This document shows, one piece after another, positions 16,215 through 24,815 of a DNA stretch of 39,032 nucleotides. The stretch is from positions 1 to 39,032 of the forward strand of contig JAOPYI010000035.1 in assembly GCA_025964675.1 (NCBI GenBank), read 5' to 3'. Under the pieces are notes generated by a model, which saw only the letters and a program-made list of their open reading frames with translations, was not told where the DNA came from and did no database searches. The number at the start of each line of letters is the position of its first letter. The stretch's first letter is position 1. The DNA comes from Sphaerisporangium sp. GTDB taxonomy: Bacteria > Actinomycetota > Actinomycetes > Streptosporangiales > Streptosporangiaceae. The translations under genes were made by a program, and so were the position numbers.

Positions 16215-17201
16215 ATGTTCTCTGTGATCATTCCGGTCTATCGGAACGCGGAATTCATACCCGAGCTGATCGAAGAGTTCGCCAAGATCAATGCCATCGT
16301 CGCGGAACGCTACGGCATGCCGGCGGAATTCGTCTTCGTCGTCGACGCCAGTCCGGATGACAGCTTCGACCTCCTGAACACCGCCCTTCCGCTGGCGCCG
16401 TTCAAATCGCAGTTGCTCCTGCACGCGCGCAACTTCGGATCATTCGCCGCCATACGTACAGGGCTTCGGGCCGCCCGGGGCGACTACTTCGCCGTCATCG
16501 CCGCAGACCTCCAAGAACCTCCGGAACTCCTGCTCAGATTCCTCAGCGAACTCATCGACGGAGACATCGACATCGCGGTGGGGGTCCGCGAAGGCCGGAA
16601 CGACCCGGGGATGTCACGCCTGTCGGCCAACCTATTCTGGACGTTCTACCGCCGCTTCATCGTCCGCGACATCCCTTCCGGCGGCGTCGACGTCTTCGGG
16701 TGCAACAGCCGCATCCGGGACGAGCTGTTGAAACTGGAGGAGGCCAACACCTCCCTGGTGGGCCTTGTGTACTGGCTGGGCTTCCGTCGCGGCGAAGTGC
16801 CCTACGAGCGGCGGGCCAGGGCGTACGGAAAGAGCACCTGGACACTCGGCAAGAAGATCGATTATCTACTCGACAGCGTCTTCGCCTTCACGGATCTGCC
16901 GATCCGAATCCTCACGCTCCTCGGCATGCTGGGGTTCGCGTTCGCCAGCTGTCTCGCGGTCTTCGTCGTCGTCATGCGCTTCATGGGCCAGATCGAGGCG
17001 GCAGGCTACACGACCACGATCCTGGTCATCACCTTCTTCGGAGCGCTCAACACCATGGGACTCGGGTTCATCGGCTCCTACGCGTGGCGAAGCTACGAGA
17101 ACACCAAGAAACGTCCCTTGGCCCTGGTGCGCACAGCCCATGCCTTCGACGGCGCTTCCGAAACGACCTCCGCCCCTTCCTACATCGGCAGGCGTGCATG
17201 A
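16215..17201 (+). CDS. GT2 polyprenyl-phosphate glycosyltransferase (GtrB-like)
   Basis: A 328-aa GtrB/ArnC/DPM1-type enzyme: [26 protein letters not shown], then [12 protein letters not shown] where most relatives read D-A-D-L-Q. Two membrane segments lie near residues 232-255 and 262-285. It should transfer a sugar from a nucleotide donor to undecaprenyl phosphate. It is locked between FdtB and FdtD by 4-base spacing and an ATGA overlap, and GtrA follows. The likely donor is therefore the dTDP-3-acetamido sugar made by those enzymes. The Ala in place of the first Asp may reflect that donor, or may be neutral. It is related to, but clearly distinct from, the GT2 at 2374. Confidence 0.88.
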   Translation: MFSVIIPVYRNAEFIPELIEEFAKINAIVAERYGMPAEFVFVVDASPDDSFDLLNTALPLAPFKSQLLLHARNFGSFAAIRTGLRAARGDYFAVIAADLQEPPELLLRFLSELIDGDIDIAVGVREGRNDPGMSRLSANLFWTFYRRFIVRDIPSGGVDVFGCNSRIRDELLKLEEANTSLVGLVYWLGFRRGEVPYERRARAYGKSTWTLGKKIDYLLDSVFAFTDLPIRILTLLGMLGFAFASCLAVFVVVMRFMGQIEAAGYTTTILVITFFGALNTMGLGFIGSYAWRSYENTKKRPLALVRTAHAFDGASETTSAPSYIGRRA

Positions 17202-18148
17202 AACACACCTTCATCCATCCGCAGGCCCTATGTGAAAGCACGGCCGTCGGCGCCGGCACGCGCGTCTGGGCGTTCGCGCATGTGCTTCCCGGCGCCCGCA
17301 TCGGGGCCGAGTGCAATATCTGCGACGGAGTGTTCGTGGAGAACGACGTCGTCCTCGGCGACCGGGTGACGGTCAAGTGCGGCGTGCAGATCTGGGACGG
17401 GATCACGATCGAGGACGACGTCTTCATCGGCCCCAACGCGACGTTCACCAACGATCCGTTCCCGCGCAGCAAGGTCCATCTCGGAAGATATCCACGCACG
17501 GTAATCCGCTCCGGCGCCTCCATCGGCGCGAACAGCACGATCCTGCCGGGCGTGGAGATCGGAACCGGGGCGATGGTGGGCGCGGGCGCGGTCGTGACCC
17601 GTTCCGTTCCCCCGAACGCCATCGTGGTCGGCAATCCCGCCCGCATCAAGGGCTACGTCACCGACACCCCGGGGCTCGGCGCCTCGGTGCCGGACGGCGA
17701 TTCCCGGCGGCAGGGCCAGACCGGGCTCGGAATCGGCGCCGCCAGCCTTCACGACCTGCTGGTCACCAGCGACATGCGCGGCGAACTCTCGGTGGGAGAG
17801 TTCGAACGCCAGGTGCCGTTCGCGCCGAAGCGCTACTTCCTGGTGTTCAACGTCCCGAGCCGGGAGGTCCGCGGCGAGCACGCCCACCATGAATGCGAGC
17901 AGTTCCTGATCTGCGTGCGCGGCTCCTGCGGCATCCTCCTGGACGACGGCCGCAACCGGTGCGAGATCACCCTGGACCGTCCCAGCCGCGGGGTGTACAT
18001 GCCTGCCATGATCTGGGGAACGCAGTACCGGTACTCGCCCGACGCCGTGCTGCTGGTGTTCGCGTCACACTTCTACGACCCGGACGACTACATTCGCTGT
18101 TACGACGAGTTCCGCGGCATCGTCTGCGGCGAACCGGTGCGGTCGTGA
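17198..18148 (+). CDS. fdtD: Bifunctional acetyltransferase/3,4-ketoisomerase (FdtD/WxcM type)
   Basis: A fusion of 316 aa. Residues about 1-165 form a left-handed beta-helix acyltransferase with hexapeptide repeats ([54 protein letters not shown]). Residues about 185-316 form a WxcM-C/FdtA cupin with [20 protein letters not shown] and [12 protein letters not shown], including the conserved histidines. Xanthomonas WxcM and Shewanella FdtD have the same order. The cupin half isomerises dTDP-4-keto-6-deoxyglucose to the 3-keto sugar, FdtB aminates it, and the helix half N-acetylates it. One protein thus performs the first and third steps. ATG 17198 overlaps the GT2 stop, and the stop overlaps the GtrA start. 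FdtD-type (galacto) or Qdt-type (gluco) stereochemistry is not settled. Confidence 0.9.
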   Translation: MKHTFIHPQALCESTAVGAGTRVWAFAHVLPGARIGAECNICDGVFVENDVVLGDRVTVKCGVQIWDGITIEDDVFIGPNATFTNDPFPRSKVHLGRYPRTVIRSGASIGANSTILPGVEIGTGAMVGAGAVVTRSVPPNAIVVGNPARIKGYVTDTPGLGASVPDGDSRRQGQTGLGIGAASLHDLLVTSDMRGELSVGEFERQVPFAPKRYFLVFNVPSREVRGEHAHHECEQFLICVRGSCGILLDDGRNRCEITLDRPSRGVYMPAMIWGTQYRYSPDAVLLVFASHFYDPDDYIRCYDEFRGIVCGEPVRS

Positions 18149-18570
18149 GCCGGTTCGGCCGATTCGTGGTGGGTGGCGCGGTCAACACGGCCGTCTGCCA
18201 CGGCCTTTTCGTGGTCCTGTCGTGGTCGGTTCCGGTGGCCGTCGCCTATTCGATCGCGTATTTCATCGGAATAGTGCTCGCCTACATCATCAACACAACC
18301 TTCGTGTTCCGAACTCGCGCCACGCTCGCGTCCGCCGCCCGTTTCCCCGGCGTGTACCTGGCGACTTATCCGATCGGCCTGGCGGTCCTGACGCTGCTGA
18401 TCAAAGCGGGGGTCCACAAGTGGCTCGCGATGCCGGTGGTGATAGCCGTCAACGTTCCGATCACCTTCGCGCTGACCCGATGGGTCATGAGCGGCGGCGC
18501 CCGGCATCGCGAGCCGGCCTCGCGGCCGGAGAGCGAAGTGAGCGGCTACGAGCCGTCCGGGATCCGGTAG
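18145..18570 (+). CDS. GtrA-family membrane protein (polyprenyl-phosphate-sugar flippase)
   Basis: 141 aa with four membrane segments, in the usual GtrA size and form. [19 protein letters not shown] opens the first helix and [15 protein letters not shown] is the conserved segment with the NxxFVF motif. The family is thought to move undecaprenyl-phosphate sugars made by GtrB across the membrane. The GTG start overlaps the FdtD stop (GTGA), so sugar synthesis, lipid loading and flipping are encoded as one unit. The last 25 bases overlap, tail to tail, the end of the large membrane protein on the other strand. That protein is a candidate for the final transferase. Confidence 0.88.
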   Translation: MSRFGRFVVGGAVNTAVCHGLFVVLSWSVPVAVAYSIAYFIGIVLAYIINTTFVFRTRATLASAARFPGVYLATYPIGLAVLTLLIKAGVHKWLAMPVVIAVNVPITFALTRWVMSGGARHREPASRPESEVSGYEPSGIR

Positions 18571-20963
18571 ACGGCGTAGTCGCCGGAGCGGAAGCGGAGT
18601 TCGGCGTGGTCGCTGAGCCTGGATCGGGAGCCGAGCCGACGCTGGTCGACCAGCAGCCAGCGTACGTGGTAGCGGTCGCGCAGGAGCGCGACCGAGGCCG
18701 TCGTGGGGCTGTCGATGGCGGCGTCGTTCAGGCGCAGCCGCTCGGCGTCCCAGAAGGGAATGCGCTCGTAGACCATGCCGGGCCGCCAGGCGTCGTTGGC
18801 CTTGTAGGTGTACAGCCAGCCTTCGACGAGGACGCGTCGCTCGGCGAGCCCTGCCGCGAAGAACTGCCCGGCGTCGCATGGGTTCTCGCGTCCCCACCGG
18901 CAATGGGTGTTGGTGGCCACCACGTCGCCGGGGTCTGAATGGTCGCGCAACCAGCGTGCGGCGATCAGGGTGCCCCGGGGCACCGCCCCCGTCTCCGCGG
19001 CCGGGGTGAGGCCGACGCTGCCGAGTCCTTTCGCGGCCGCCTTGCCGGGAAGCCAGAGCAGCAGGCTGGATCCGCAGGCCAGCAGGCCGAGGCCGGTGAG
19101 CGCGGTTGTCAGCAGCGCCGCGGCCCGAGGCCGTCCCAGGGTGGCCGACAGGACGGCGGCGGCCAGGAGTGCGACGATGAGCACGATGGCGTAGGGCAGG
19201 TACAGCGCGGCGACCGACCGGCCGGGATCGAGCGGGACGGTGACGCCGCACGCGATGGCGACCGCCCATGTGACGGCGACTGCGGCGGCCACGGCACCGG
19301 CGGCCGCCAGGGCCGAAACGCGGGCGCGGCGCCACATCAGGAGCGCTCCGTAGACGGTGACGATCACCAGGTAGGGGTAGGCGCCGTCCAGGAACAGGAA
19401 CTGGCTAAAAGCGACGTGCTGGCACAGCAGCGTCACCGCGTGTCCCGCCACGGCCATGCCCAGCATCAGGACCACCCCCGGGCGAGCCGCCAGGCGGCGG
19501 TCGCCCAGCAGGCCCGCCGTTCCGCACCAGGTGGCCGCCATGCACAGCAGGAGTAGCACGGTGACGCCGACCGCCGCCGCGGCGGGGGCGCCGGGGCGTA
19601 CGCCCGCCAGCAGCTCCCACCGTTCCCGCATGGCCGGCAACGGGGCCAGGATCATCCCCTGCCGGGCTCGGCCGAACAGCACCAGCTGGGCGTAGGCCAG
19701 GCAGGCCAGCGTCATCGCCAGCACCGCGACACCGGGCCACAGCGGCCGCCGCCCCGTCAGCGCCTTCACCACGACGACCCCCGCCACCCCGACGAGCAGC
19801 AACGGCAGGTACACCGCCTTGGCACCCATGACCGCCACCAGGAACACAGTGAGCAACACCCACACGGCGGGGGCTTGGCCTCGACGGATTGAAAGGTCCG
19901 GCCGCCACCCTCGGCCCAACGCACGGCCGGGGACGAGCAGGTCCAGCAGCAGGATGACGACCGGGGCGAACAGCAGTGCGCCGAAGGTCTGGGTGGGGCT
20001 GCGCCAGGCCGTGTACTGCAGGCCGTTCCATCCGAAGACGAGGTTGGAGCTGAGGTACAGGTTGGGCGTGCCCACGAAGACGGTGCCGACCAGGACAGGG
20101 GCGGTCCCCCGCCACGAGCCGATCACCCGCCGGGCGGTCATCGCGATCAGCACCAGGAACGCCGCCAACATGGGCAGCATCGCCAGGCGGAACACCAGCA
20201 CCACAGGTTCGACTCCGGTGACCCAGCTGGTCGCGGCGACGTGCGCGTAGGCGAACCAGTGGTAGAGCAGCGGCTCCCCCGCCACCGTCGGCATCTGCGG
20301 CGGCATGTGGTGCTTCAGCTCTCCCGCCAGGGCCAGGTGGAACGGCACGTCGTACCCGCCGGCGCCCAGCCCGGGCCAGGTGAGCACGTTGTTGCGGAAG
20401 TACGGGACGCCGCTCCAGGTGACCAGGCCGGCGAAGCCCAGCGCCAGGGTCCACGACACCCACGGCGGTGCGTGGACACCGGCCGCGCTTCTCCAGTGGC
20501 GGCGTAGCCGGGGGATCGCGAGGAAGGTTAGGTAGGTGGCGGCGGGCCAGATCAGCACCAGCCGGGGTGCGCCCGCGGCCCGGGCGGCGATGTAGGTGAG
20601 GACCTCGACGGCGTAGCCGAGTGTCAGGCCCAGGGCGATCTCCTCGGCCAGGGTACGTCTGCCCCGGTACAGCGCGCGGATCAGCAGCGTCCCGGGAAGC
20701 GCCAGGCCGAGCGCCACGTACAGCCCGAACAGTGCCATGTCCGTGGCGGAGGTGCCGAAACGCGCCGGCAGGGCGACCGCGACGGCCGTCGCGAACACCG
20801 CCGGCAGCCACGCCCGGATCGGCCGCCCGCCCGGGGACCCGCCTGAATTCCGGTCGTTCTCCGGATTTTCCGGCCGACTGGAGATTTCGGTCGATACCGC
20901 GCCTGCGGTCGCGAATGCGAACGGGCGCCTCTCGGAACCGCGAAGTGATGGAGTATCGGCCAT
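18546..20963 (-). CDS. Large polytopic membrane protein, second GT-C-like glycosyltransferase candidate
   Basis: 805 aa, with about a dozen hydrophobic segments and a soluble C-terminal part. It shares with the 787-aa protein at 7904 the motifs GELKHHMPP (residue 214), GEPLLYHWFAYAH, SPTQTFGALLFAPV, LACLAYAQLVLFGR and HCRWGRENPCD (687). Shared length and motif spacing argue that both are complete members of one family. The topology resembles GT-C enzymes that take sugar from polyprenyl phosphate outside the cell. It converges on fdtB-gtrB-fdtD-gtrA, so Fuc3NAc is a reasonable donor to test. ATG 20963 is chosen to match the paralogue; upstream in-frame ATGs would add an unlike, Arg-rich tail. 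No ribosome binding site is seen. Confidence 0.82.
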   Translation of the reverse strand: MADTPSLRGSERRPFAFATAGAVSTEISSRPENPENDRNSGGSPGGRPIRAWLPAVFATAVAVALPARFGTSATDMALFGLYVALGLALPGTLLIRALYRGRRTLAEEIALGLTLGYAVEVLTYIAARAAGAPRLVLIWPAATYLTFLAIPRLRRHWRSAAGVHAPPWVSWTLALGFAGLVTWSGVPYFRNNVLTWPGLGAGGYDVPFHLALAGELKHHMPPQMPTVAGEPLLYHWFAYAHVAATSWVTGVEPVVLVFRLAMLPMLAAFLVLIAMTARRVIGSWRGTAPVLVGTVFVGTPNLYLSSNLVFGWNGLQYTAWRSPTQTFGALLFAPVVILLLDLLVPGRALGRGWRPDLSIRRGQAPAVWVLLTVFLVAVMGAKAVYLPLLLVGVAGVVVVKALTGRRPLWPGVAVLAMTLACLAYAQLVLFGRARQGMILAPLPAMRERWELLAGVRPGAPAAAAVGVTVLLLLCMAATWCGTAGLLGDRRLAARPGVVLMLGMAVAGHAVTLLCQHVAFSQFLFLDGAYPYLVIVTVYGALLMWRRARVSALAAAGAVAAAVAVTWAVAIACGVTVPLDPGRSVAALYLPYAIVLIVALLAAAVLSATLGRPRAAALLTTALTGLGLLACGSSLLLWLPGKAAAKGLGSVGLTPAAETGAVPRGTLIAARWLRDHSDPGDVVATNTHCRWGRENPCDAGQFFAAGLAERRVLVEGWLYTYKANDAWRPGMVYERIPFWDAERLRLNDAAIDSPTTASVALLRDRYHVRWLLVDQRRLGSRSRLSDHAELRFRSGDYAVYRIPDGS

Positions 20964-20970
20964 GCCAGCA

Positions 20971-20998
20971 ATTCTGGTGCGCCGATCATCGCGGACAA
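20971..20998 (-). promoter_or_regulatory. Possible promoter just before the GT-C-like gene
   Basis: On the minus strand TTGTCC (20993-20998) and CAGAAT (20971-20976) are separated by 16 bases. Both boxes match four of six consensus bases. The start point would fall at or next to ATG 20963, giving a leaderless mRNA, which would explain the missing ribosome binding site. Confidence 0.3.
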
Positions 20999-21043
20999 GC
21001 TCTAAGATCCACGCCCAGCATTTCATGGCCGGTTGTTGACCCG

Positions 21044-21086
21044 AAATTCGCGACGCGTGATTCCGATCGGCCCGCGTCGCGAATTT
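21044..21086. terminator. 14-bp perfect stem-loop between rmlB and the GT-C-like gene
   Basis: The arms at 21044-21057 and 21073-21086 are perfect complements (core AATTCGCGACGCG) around a 15-base loop. Runs of T on the plus strand and TTT on the minus strand flank it. It begins about 80 bases past the rmlB stop, so it probably ends or weakens rmlAB transcription before the next gene. Confidence 0.6.
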
Positions 21087-21164
21087 TTTCACCCGTGTCA
21101 TCCGCCATTCGCCGTGCCGCGCCCGCCCTTTTCCCGGTCCGACGTCCACCCGGCCCCGGAGCGG

Positions 21165-22148
21165 TCAGGTTCCCGGCCGCGCCTGGCGCAACGGACGCCA
21201 CCAGTCCTGGTGGTCGCGGTACCACCGCACCACTTCGGCGAGCCCCTGATCGAAGTCCACCAAGGGCTCGTAGCCGATGGCCATGATCTTGCCGCAGTCC
21301 ACCGAGTAGCGGCGATCGTGCCCGGGCCGGTCGGCCACGTGGTCGACCATGTCCCAGCCCGCGCCGACGGCCGAAAGCAGCCGCGCCGTCAGGTCTCGGT
21401 TGGTCAGCTCGACGCCGCCGCCGATGTTGTAGATCTCGCCGGGGGACCCCTTCTCCAGCACCAGCTGGATGCCCCGGCAGTGGTCGTCGACGTGCAGCCA
21501 CTCGCGCACGTTGAGCCCGTCCCCGTACAGGGGAACCCGCAGACGGTCCAGCAGATTGGTCACGAAGAGCGGGATGAGCTTCTCCGGGTACTGGTAGGGC
21601 CCGTAGTTGTTGGAGCACCGGGTCACCCGGACGTCGAGGCCGTAGGTGCGGTGGTAGGCCCTGCAGAGCAGGTCTCCCCCCGCCTTGGCAGCGGAGTAGG
21701 GCGAGTTCGGCAGCAGGGGCTCGTCCTCGCGCCACGATCCCTCGGCCACCGACCCGTACACCTCGTCGGTGGAGACCTGCAGGAATCGCTGGACGTCCGA
21801 CTCCAGCGCGGCCTGGAGGAGCCGCTGGGTGCCGAGCACGTTCGTCGTCACGAAGTCGGCGGCCCCGGTGATGGACCGGTCGACATGGGTCTCGGCCGCG
21901 AAGTTCACCAGCACGTCCTGCCCGGGGACGACCCTGGCCAGAATTCCCAGGTCGGTGATATCCCCGAGTACGAACGAGAATCGGGCGTGGTCGGCCACGG
22001 GTGCCAGATTGGCCCGGTTGCCGGCGTAGGTGAGCTTGTCGAGGACCGTGACATGTGCGCCTTCGAACCCCGGATACGAACCGTCCAGGAGTGAGCGCAC
22101 GTAGTGGGAGCCGATGAACCCGGCGCCGCCGGTGACGAGGATTCTCAT
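21165..22148 (-). CDS. rmlB: dTDP-glucose 4,6-dehydratase
   Basis: An extended short-chain dehydrogenase/reductase of 327 aa. The NAD site is GGAGFIGSHYVR at the N-terminus. The dehydratase triad region reads VSTDEVYGS, and the catalytic Tyr/Lys are in YSAAKAGGD. Other RmlB marks are AAETHVDRS, RCSNNYGPYQYPEKLIPL and GDGLNVREWLHVDDH. It forms dTDP-4-keto-6-deoxyglucose, the branch point for both the WecE and the FdtD/FdtB routes here. No RmlC or RmlD is present, which argues against rhamnose as the product of this locus. The start overlaps the rmlA stop by ATGA. A strong hairpin follows about 80 bases downstream. Confidence 0.96.
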   Translation of the reverse strand: MRILVTGGAGFIGSHYVRSLLDGSYPGFEGAHVTVLDKLTYAGNRANLAPVADHARFSFVLGDITDLGILARVVPGQDVLVNFAAETHVDRSITGAADFVTTNVLGTQRLLQAALESDVQRFLQVSTDEVYGSVAEGSWREDEPLLPNSPYSAAKAGGDLLCRAYHRTYGLDVRVTRCSNNYGPYQYPEKLIPLFVTNLLDRLRVPLYGDGLNVREWLHVDDHCRGIQLVLEKGSPGEIYNIGGGVELTNRDLTARLLSAVGAGWDMVDHVADRPGHDRRYSVDCGKIMAIGYEPLVDFDQGLAEVVRWYRDHQDWWRPLRQARPGT

Positions 22149-23212
22149 GCCCTCACCTGTATCTTGCTGTGGTCGCCCACCATGAGTTCGTGGGTGTTCG
22201 ACACACCGGTCGCCCGGCTCACCTCGACGTTGCGCCCGATCAGGGAGTGCGCGATCCGCGAGACGCCGTCCACGCGGGATCCGTCGAGCACGATCGAATA
22301 CTCGATCTCGGCGTTCTGCAGGACGCAGCCCCGGCCGATCGAGGTGAACGGTCCGACATACGACGACGTGATCTTGGCGTCCGCCCCCACGACGATCGGC
22401 CCGCGCAGCACCGAGTTCTCCACCACCGCGCCCGGCTCCACGATGATCCGCCCAGTCATCTCGCTCATACGGTCTACCGTGCCGGCGACATCAGGCGTGA
22501 TCCCCTCCAGGACGATGCGGTTGCACTCCAGGATGTCCCGCAGCCGCCCGGTGTCCTTCCAGTAGCCGCACACCATGTGCGAATAGACGCGAAAGTCGTT
22601 GTCGATGAGCCACTGGATCGCGTCCGTGATCTCCAGTTCACCTCGCGCGGACGGCCTGATGGCCCGGACCGCCTCGTGGACGGCCGGAGAGAAGGTGTAC
22701 ACCCCCACGATCGCGAGATCGCTGTTCGGGAACTCGGGTTTCTCCTCCAGGCGGAGGATCTCCCCGGCGGGACCGAGCTCCGCGACTCCGTAGAACTGCG
22801 GCTCGGCGACCTTGGTGAGGAGGATCTGCGCGTCGAAGCCGCCCTGCTCGAATGATCTCACCAGGCCGGTTATACCGTCGACGAGAAAATTGTCTCCTAG
22901 GTACATCACGAAGGGCTCATCGCCGAGGAAGTCACGGGCGATCAGGACGCAGTGCGCCAGCCCGAGTGGAGCCTCCTGGGGGATGTAGGTGACCTCCAGC
23001 CCGAACTGCGACCCGTCCCCCACCGCCTGCCGGATTTCGTGCCCGGTGTCACCGGTGATGATTCCCACGCTGGTGATGCCGGCGTCGCCTATCGCTTCGA
23101 GTCCGTAGTAGAGAACCGGCTTGTTGGCGACGGGCACCAACTGCTTCGCCGAAGTGTGAGTCAGCGGGCGCAGCCTCGTTCCCCGACCGCCTGCCAGCAC
23201 AAGTGCCTTCAT
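22145..23212 (-). CDS. rmlA: Glucose-1-phosphate thymidylyltransferase, long form
   Basis: 355 aa. The nucleotidyltransferase signature KALVLAGGRGTRLRPLTHT is at the N-terminus, followed by KQLVPVANKPVLYY, YLGDNFL and EEKPEFPNSDLA. Beyond residue about 245 it continues into a left-handed beta-helix tail with VVENSVLRGPIVVGADAKI. The short enterobacterial RmlA lacks this tail; the StrD-like enzymes of actinobacterial sugar clusters have it. It makes dTDP-glucose from dTTP and glucose-1-phosphate. GGAAGG lies upstream of ATG 23212 with somewhat long spacing. The gene overlaps rmlB and is the first of the minus-strand unit. Confidence 0.95.
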   Translation of the reverse strand: MKALVLAGGRGTRLRPLTHTSAKQLVPVANKPVLYYGLEAIGDAGITSVGIITGDTGHEIRQAVGDGSQFGLEVTYIPQEAPLGLAHCVLIARDFLGDEPFVMYLGDNFLVDGITGLVRSFEQGGFDAQILLTKVAEPQFYGVAELGPAGEILRLEEKPEFPNSDLAIVGVYTFSPAVHEAVRAIRPSARGELEITDAIQWLIDNDFRVYSHMVCGYWKDTGRLRDILECNRIVLEGITPDVAGTVDRMSEMTGRIIVEPGAVVENSVLRGPIVVGADAKITSSYVGPFTSIGRGCVLQNAEIEYSIVLDGSRVDGVSRIAHSLIGRNVEVSRATGVSNTHELMVGDHSKIQVRA

Positions 23213-23862
23213 TGCTCATCGCTTCCTTCCGAGAGCGACACATGGCCCCGGAGGCCACCTGCCCGCGTCAGATCACGCCCGGCCGAAATTTACGCCGAGA
23301 CAGGATTCAGCGGCCTCCGCCTTTCTCCGCCTTTGTCGAAGAGCGTGCGACATGTTGCCGCGGTTAAACGTTGCGCGCCGTCTGAAGGCACATGTGCGGT
23401 GAATCGCAAAGGTCCCGTTGGGTTGGTGGATCAGGCCGCGTAGCGCGCCGGCGACCTGGGCGGCACCGGTCGTTCCGGGGTAGACCTCCGCTACGTTATC
23501 AAGATCTTTGAACGGTTCGCAGGGCACCCGATTGTCTACGCAAATCGGGATGTGCGCCTATTCGACCGGGATCGGACGGCAACCCAGGACGCCTAAGGGG
23601 CGACCGGTCAACGGCAACTATGAAGGCGGTACCGATTCGGCAACTCCGCTGAATGTGCCGCAGAAACGATCCGCGTTCGTGTATCTATTTTTCCGCGGGG
23701 GTGTGATGCATGCGAGCGACATTGATTCGTCGCACCGTCGAGCCGGAAAACGGCGCCGGTGTTGCCTCATGATCCGGGTGCGCGGCCCGCGACGCCTATC
23801 TCTCCGCACGGTCGTCTCTTGCCATCGGGACCCGGGACACCGCGACAATTGGAGACACAGCT
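23213..23862. other. Divergent intergenic region, 650 bp, possible decayed coding sequence
   Basis: This separates rmlA (minus) from the sulfotransferase (plus), so it should hold two promoters. I find none with both boxes. A perfect tandem repeat of CTCCGCCTTT lies at 23315-23334, about 105 bases before rmlA. A plus-strand frame without a start codon (23444-23596) and a minus-strand frame (23273-23527) both look weakly coding. At most one can be real, and either may be a remnant. I recognise neither. Confidence 0.4.
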
Positions 23863-24783
23863 ATGAAAGACACCCGTGCGGTGCGGAGCCGGGCCCGAAC
23901 GGCGGAACCGCCGGAGCTCGGCTTCCTGCTGGGCACCGGTCGTTGCGGTTCCACGCTCCTGTACGAGGCACTGACCCGCCACCCTCACGTTGGTTTCCCC
24001 ACGAACCTGGACGACCGGCTGCGGCACGTACCACCGCCGGTCAGACGGTTCGGTGCGGCGATGCACCGCTGGTCGTGGCCGGACTTCCCGCCGAAGCGAG
24101 TGCGGCCGAGCGAGGTGCAGGCCGCCCTCGCCCGCGATGTGTCCCCCATGGTCGTCGACCCTTTCCGGGAGCTTGTGGCGGCGGACGTCACGCCATGGCT
24201 CGCGAGACGGATGAGGGTGTTCTTCCAGGATCGGGCCGCGAGTGAAAGGGTGAACCGCTACGTGCACAAGTTCACCGGCTGGCCGCGCGCCGCGTTCCTG
24301 CACGAGATCTTTCCCCAGGCCAGGTTCGTGCACATCGTGCGGGACGGGCGGGCGGTCGCCAACTCGTGGCTGCAGATGTCGTGGTGGCGTGGCCATCTCG
24401 GACCATCCGGCTGGCACTACGGCACGCTGCCGGAGGCGTACACCGAGGAATGGGACGGCGAAGGCCAATCCATGATCCACTTGGCCGGGATAGGCTGGAA
24501 GATTCTCATGGACGCGTACAAGCTCACCCGGGCCGGTGTTCCCGCCCATTTGTGGCTCGAGGTGCGGTACGAAGACCTGATCGCCGATCCGCGCAAGCAG
24601 GCGCGCGTGATCCTGGAGTTTCTCGACCTTCCGTGGACGTCGAGTTTCGAGCGAGGCTTCGGCCGCCACACGTTCATGGCCGGACGGGTCGACGCGTTCC
24701 GCCGCGATCTCACACCCGGCCAGGTGGAGCAACTGAACCGTTCCCTCGGCCCGCACCTCGCCGAACTCGGCTACGCCGTCTGA
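23863..24783 (+). CDS. PAPS-dependent sulfotransferase
   Basis: A 306-aa cytoplasmic sulfotransferase. The 5'-phosphosulfate loop is GTGRCGSTLLYE (residues 24-35) and the 3'-phosphate site is FVHIVRDGRAVANSW (155-169), with the conserved Arg and Ser. It ends with the usual VRYEDLIADPRKQARVILEFL stretch. The family moves sulfate from PAPS to a hydroxyl or amine. A glycan or lipid-linked sugar is the likely acceptor because the gene heads a unit with a methyltransferase, a deacetylase and a GT4. ATG 23863 is preceded by GGAG at 8 bases. Sulfated surface glycans are uncommon in actinomycetes outside mycobacterial sulfolipids, so the chemistry needs direct proof. Confidence 0.9.
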   Translation: MKDTRAVRSRARTAEPPELGFLLGTGRCGSTLLYEALTRHPHVGFPTNLDDRLRHVPPPVRRFGAAMHRWSWPDFPPKRVRPSEVQAALARDVSPMVVDPFRELVAADVTPWLARRMRVFFQDRAASERVNRYVHKFTGWPRAAFLHEIFPQARFVHIVRDGRAVANSWLQMSWWRGHLGPSGWHYGTLPEAYTEEWDGEGQSMIHLAGIGWKILMDAYKLTRAGVPAHLWLEVRYEDLIADPRKQARVILEFLDLPWTSSFERGFGRHTFMAGRVDAFRRDLTPGQVEQLNRSLGPHLAELGYAV

Positions 24784-24815
24784 CACCCGAAACCCGATCT
24801 CGGCAGGGGGCCGTG

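Noticed and set aside
21165-23212. dTDP-rhamnose pathway
   Set aside because: Only RmlA and RmlB are present. RmlC and RmlD are missing, while amino-sugar enzymes that use the same intermediate are present.
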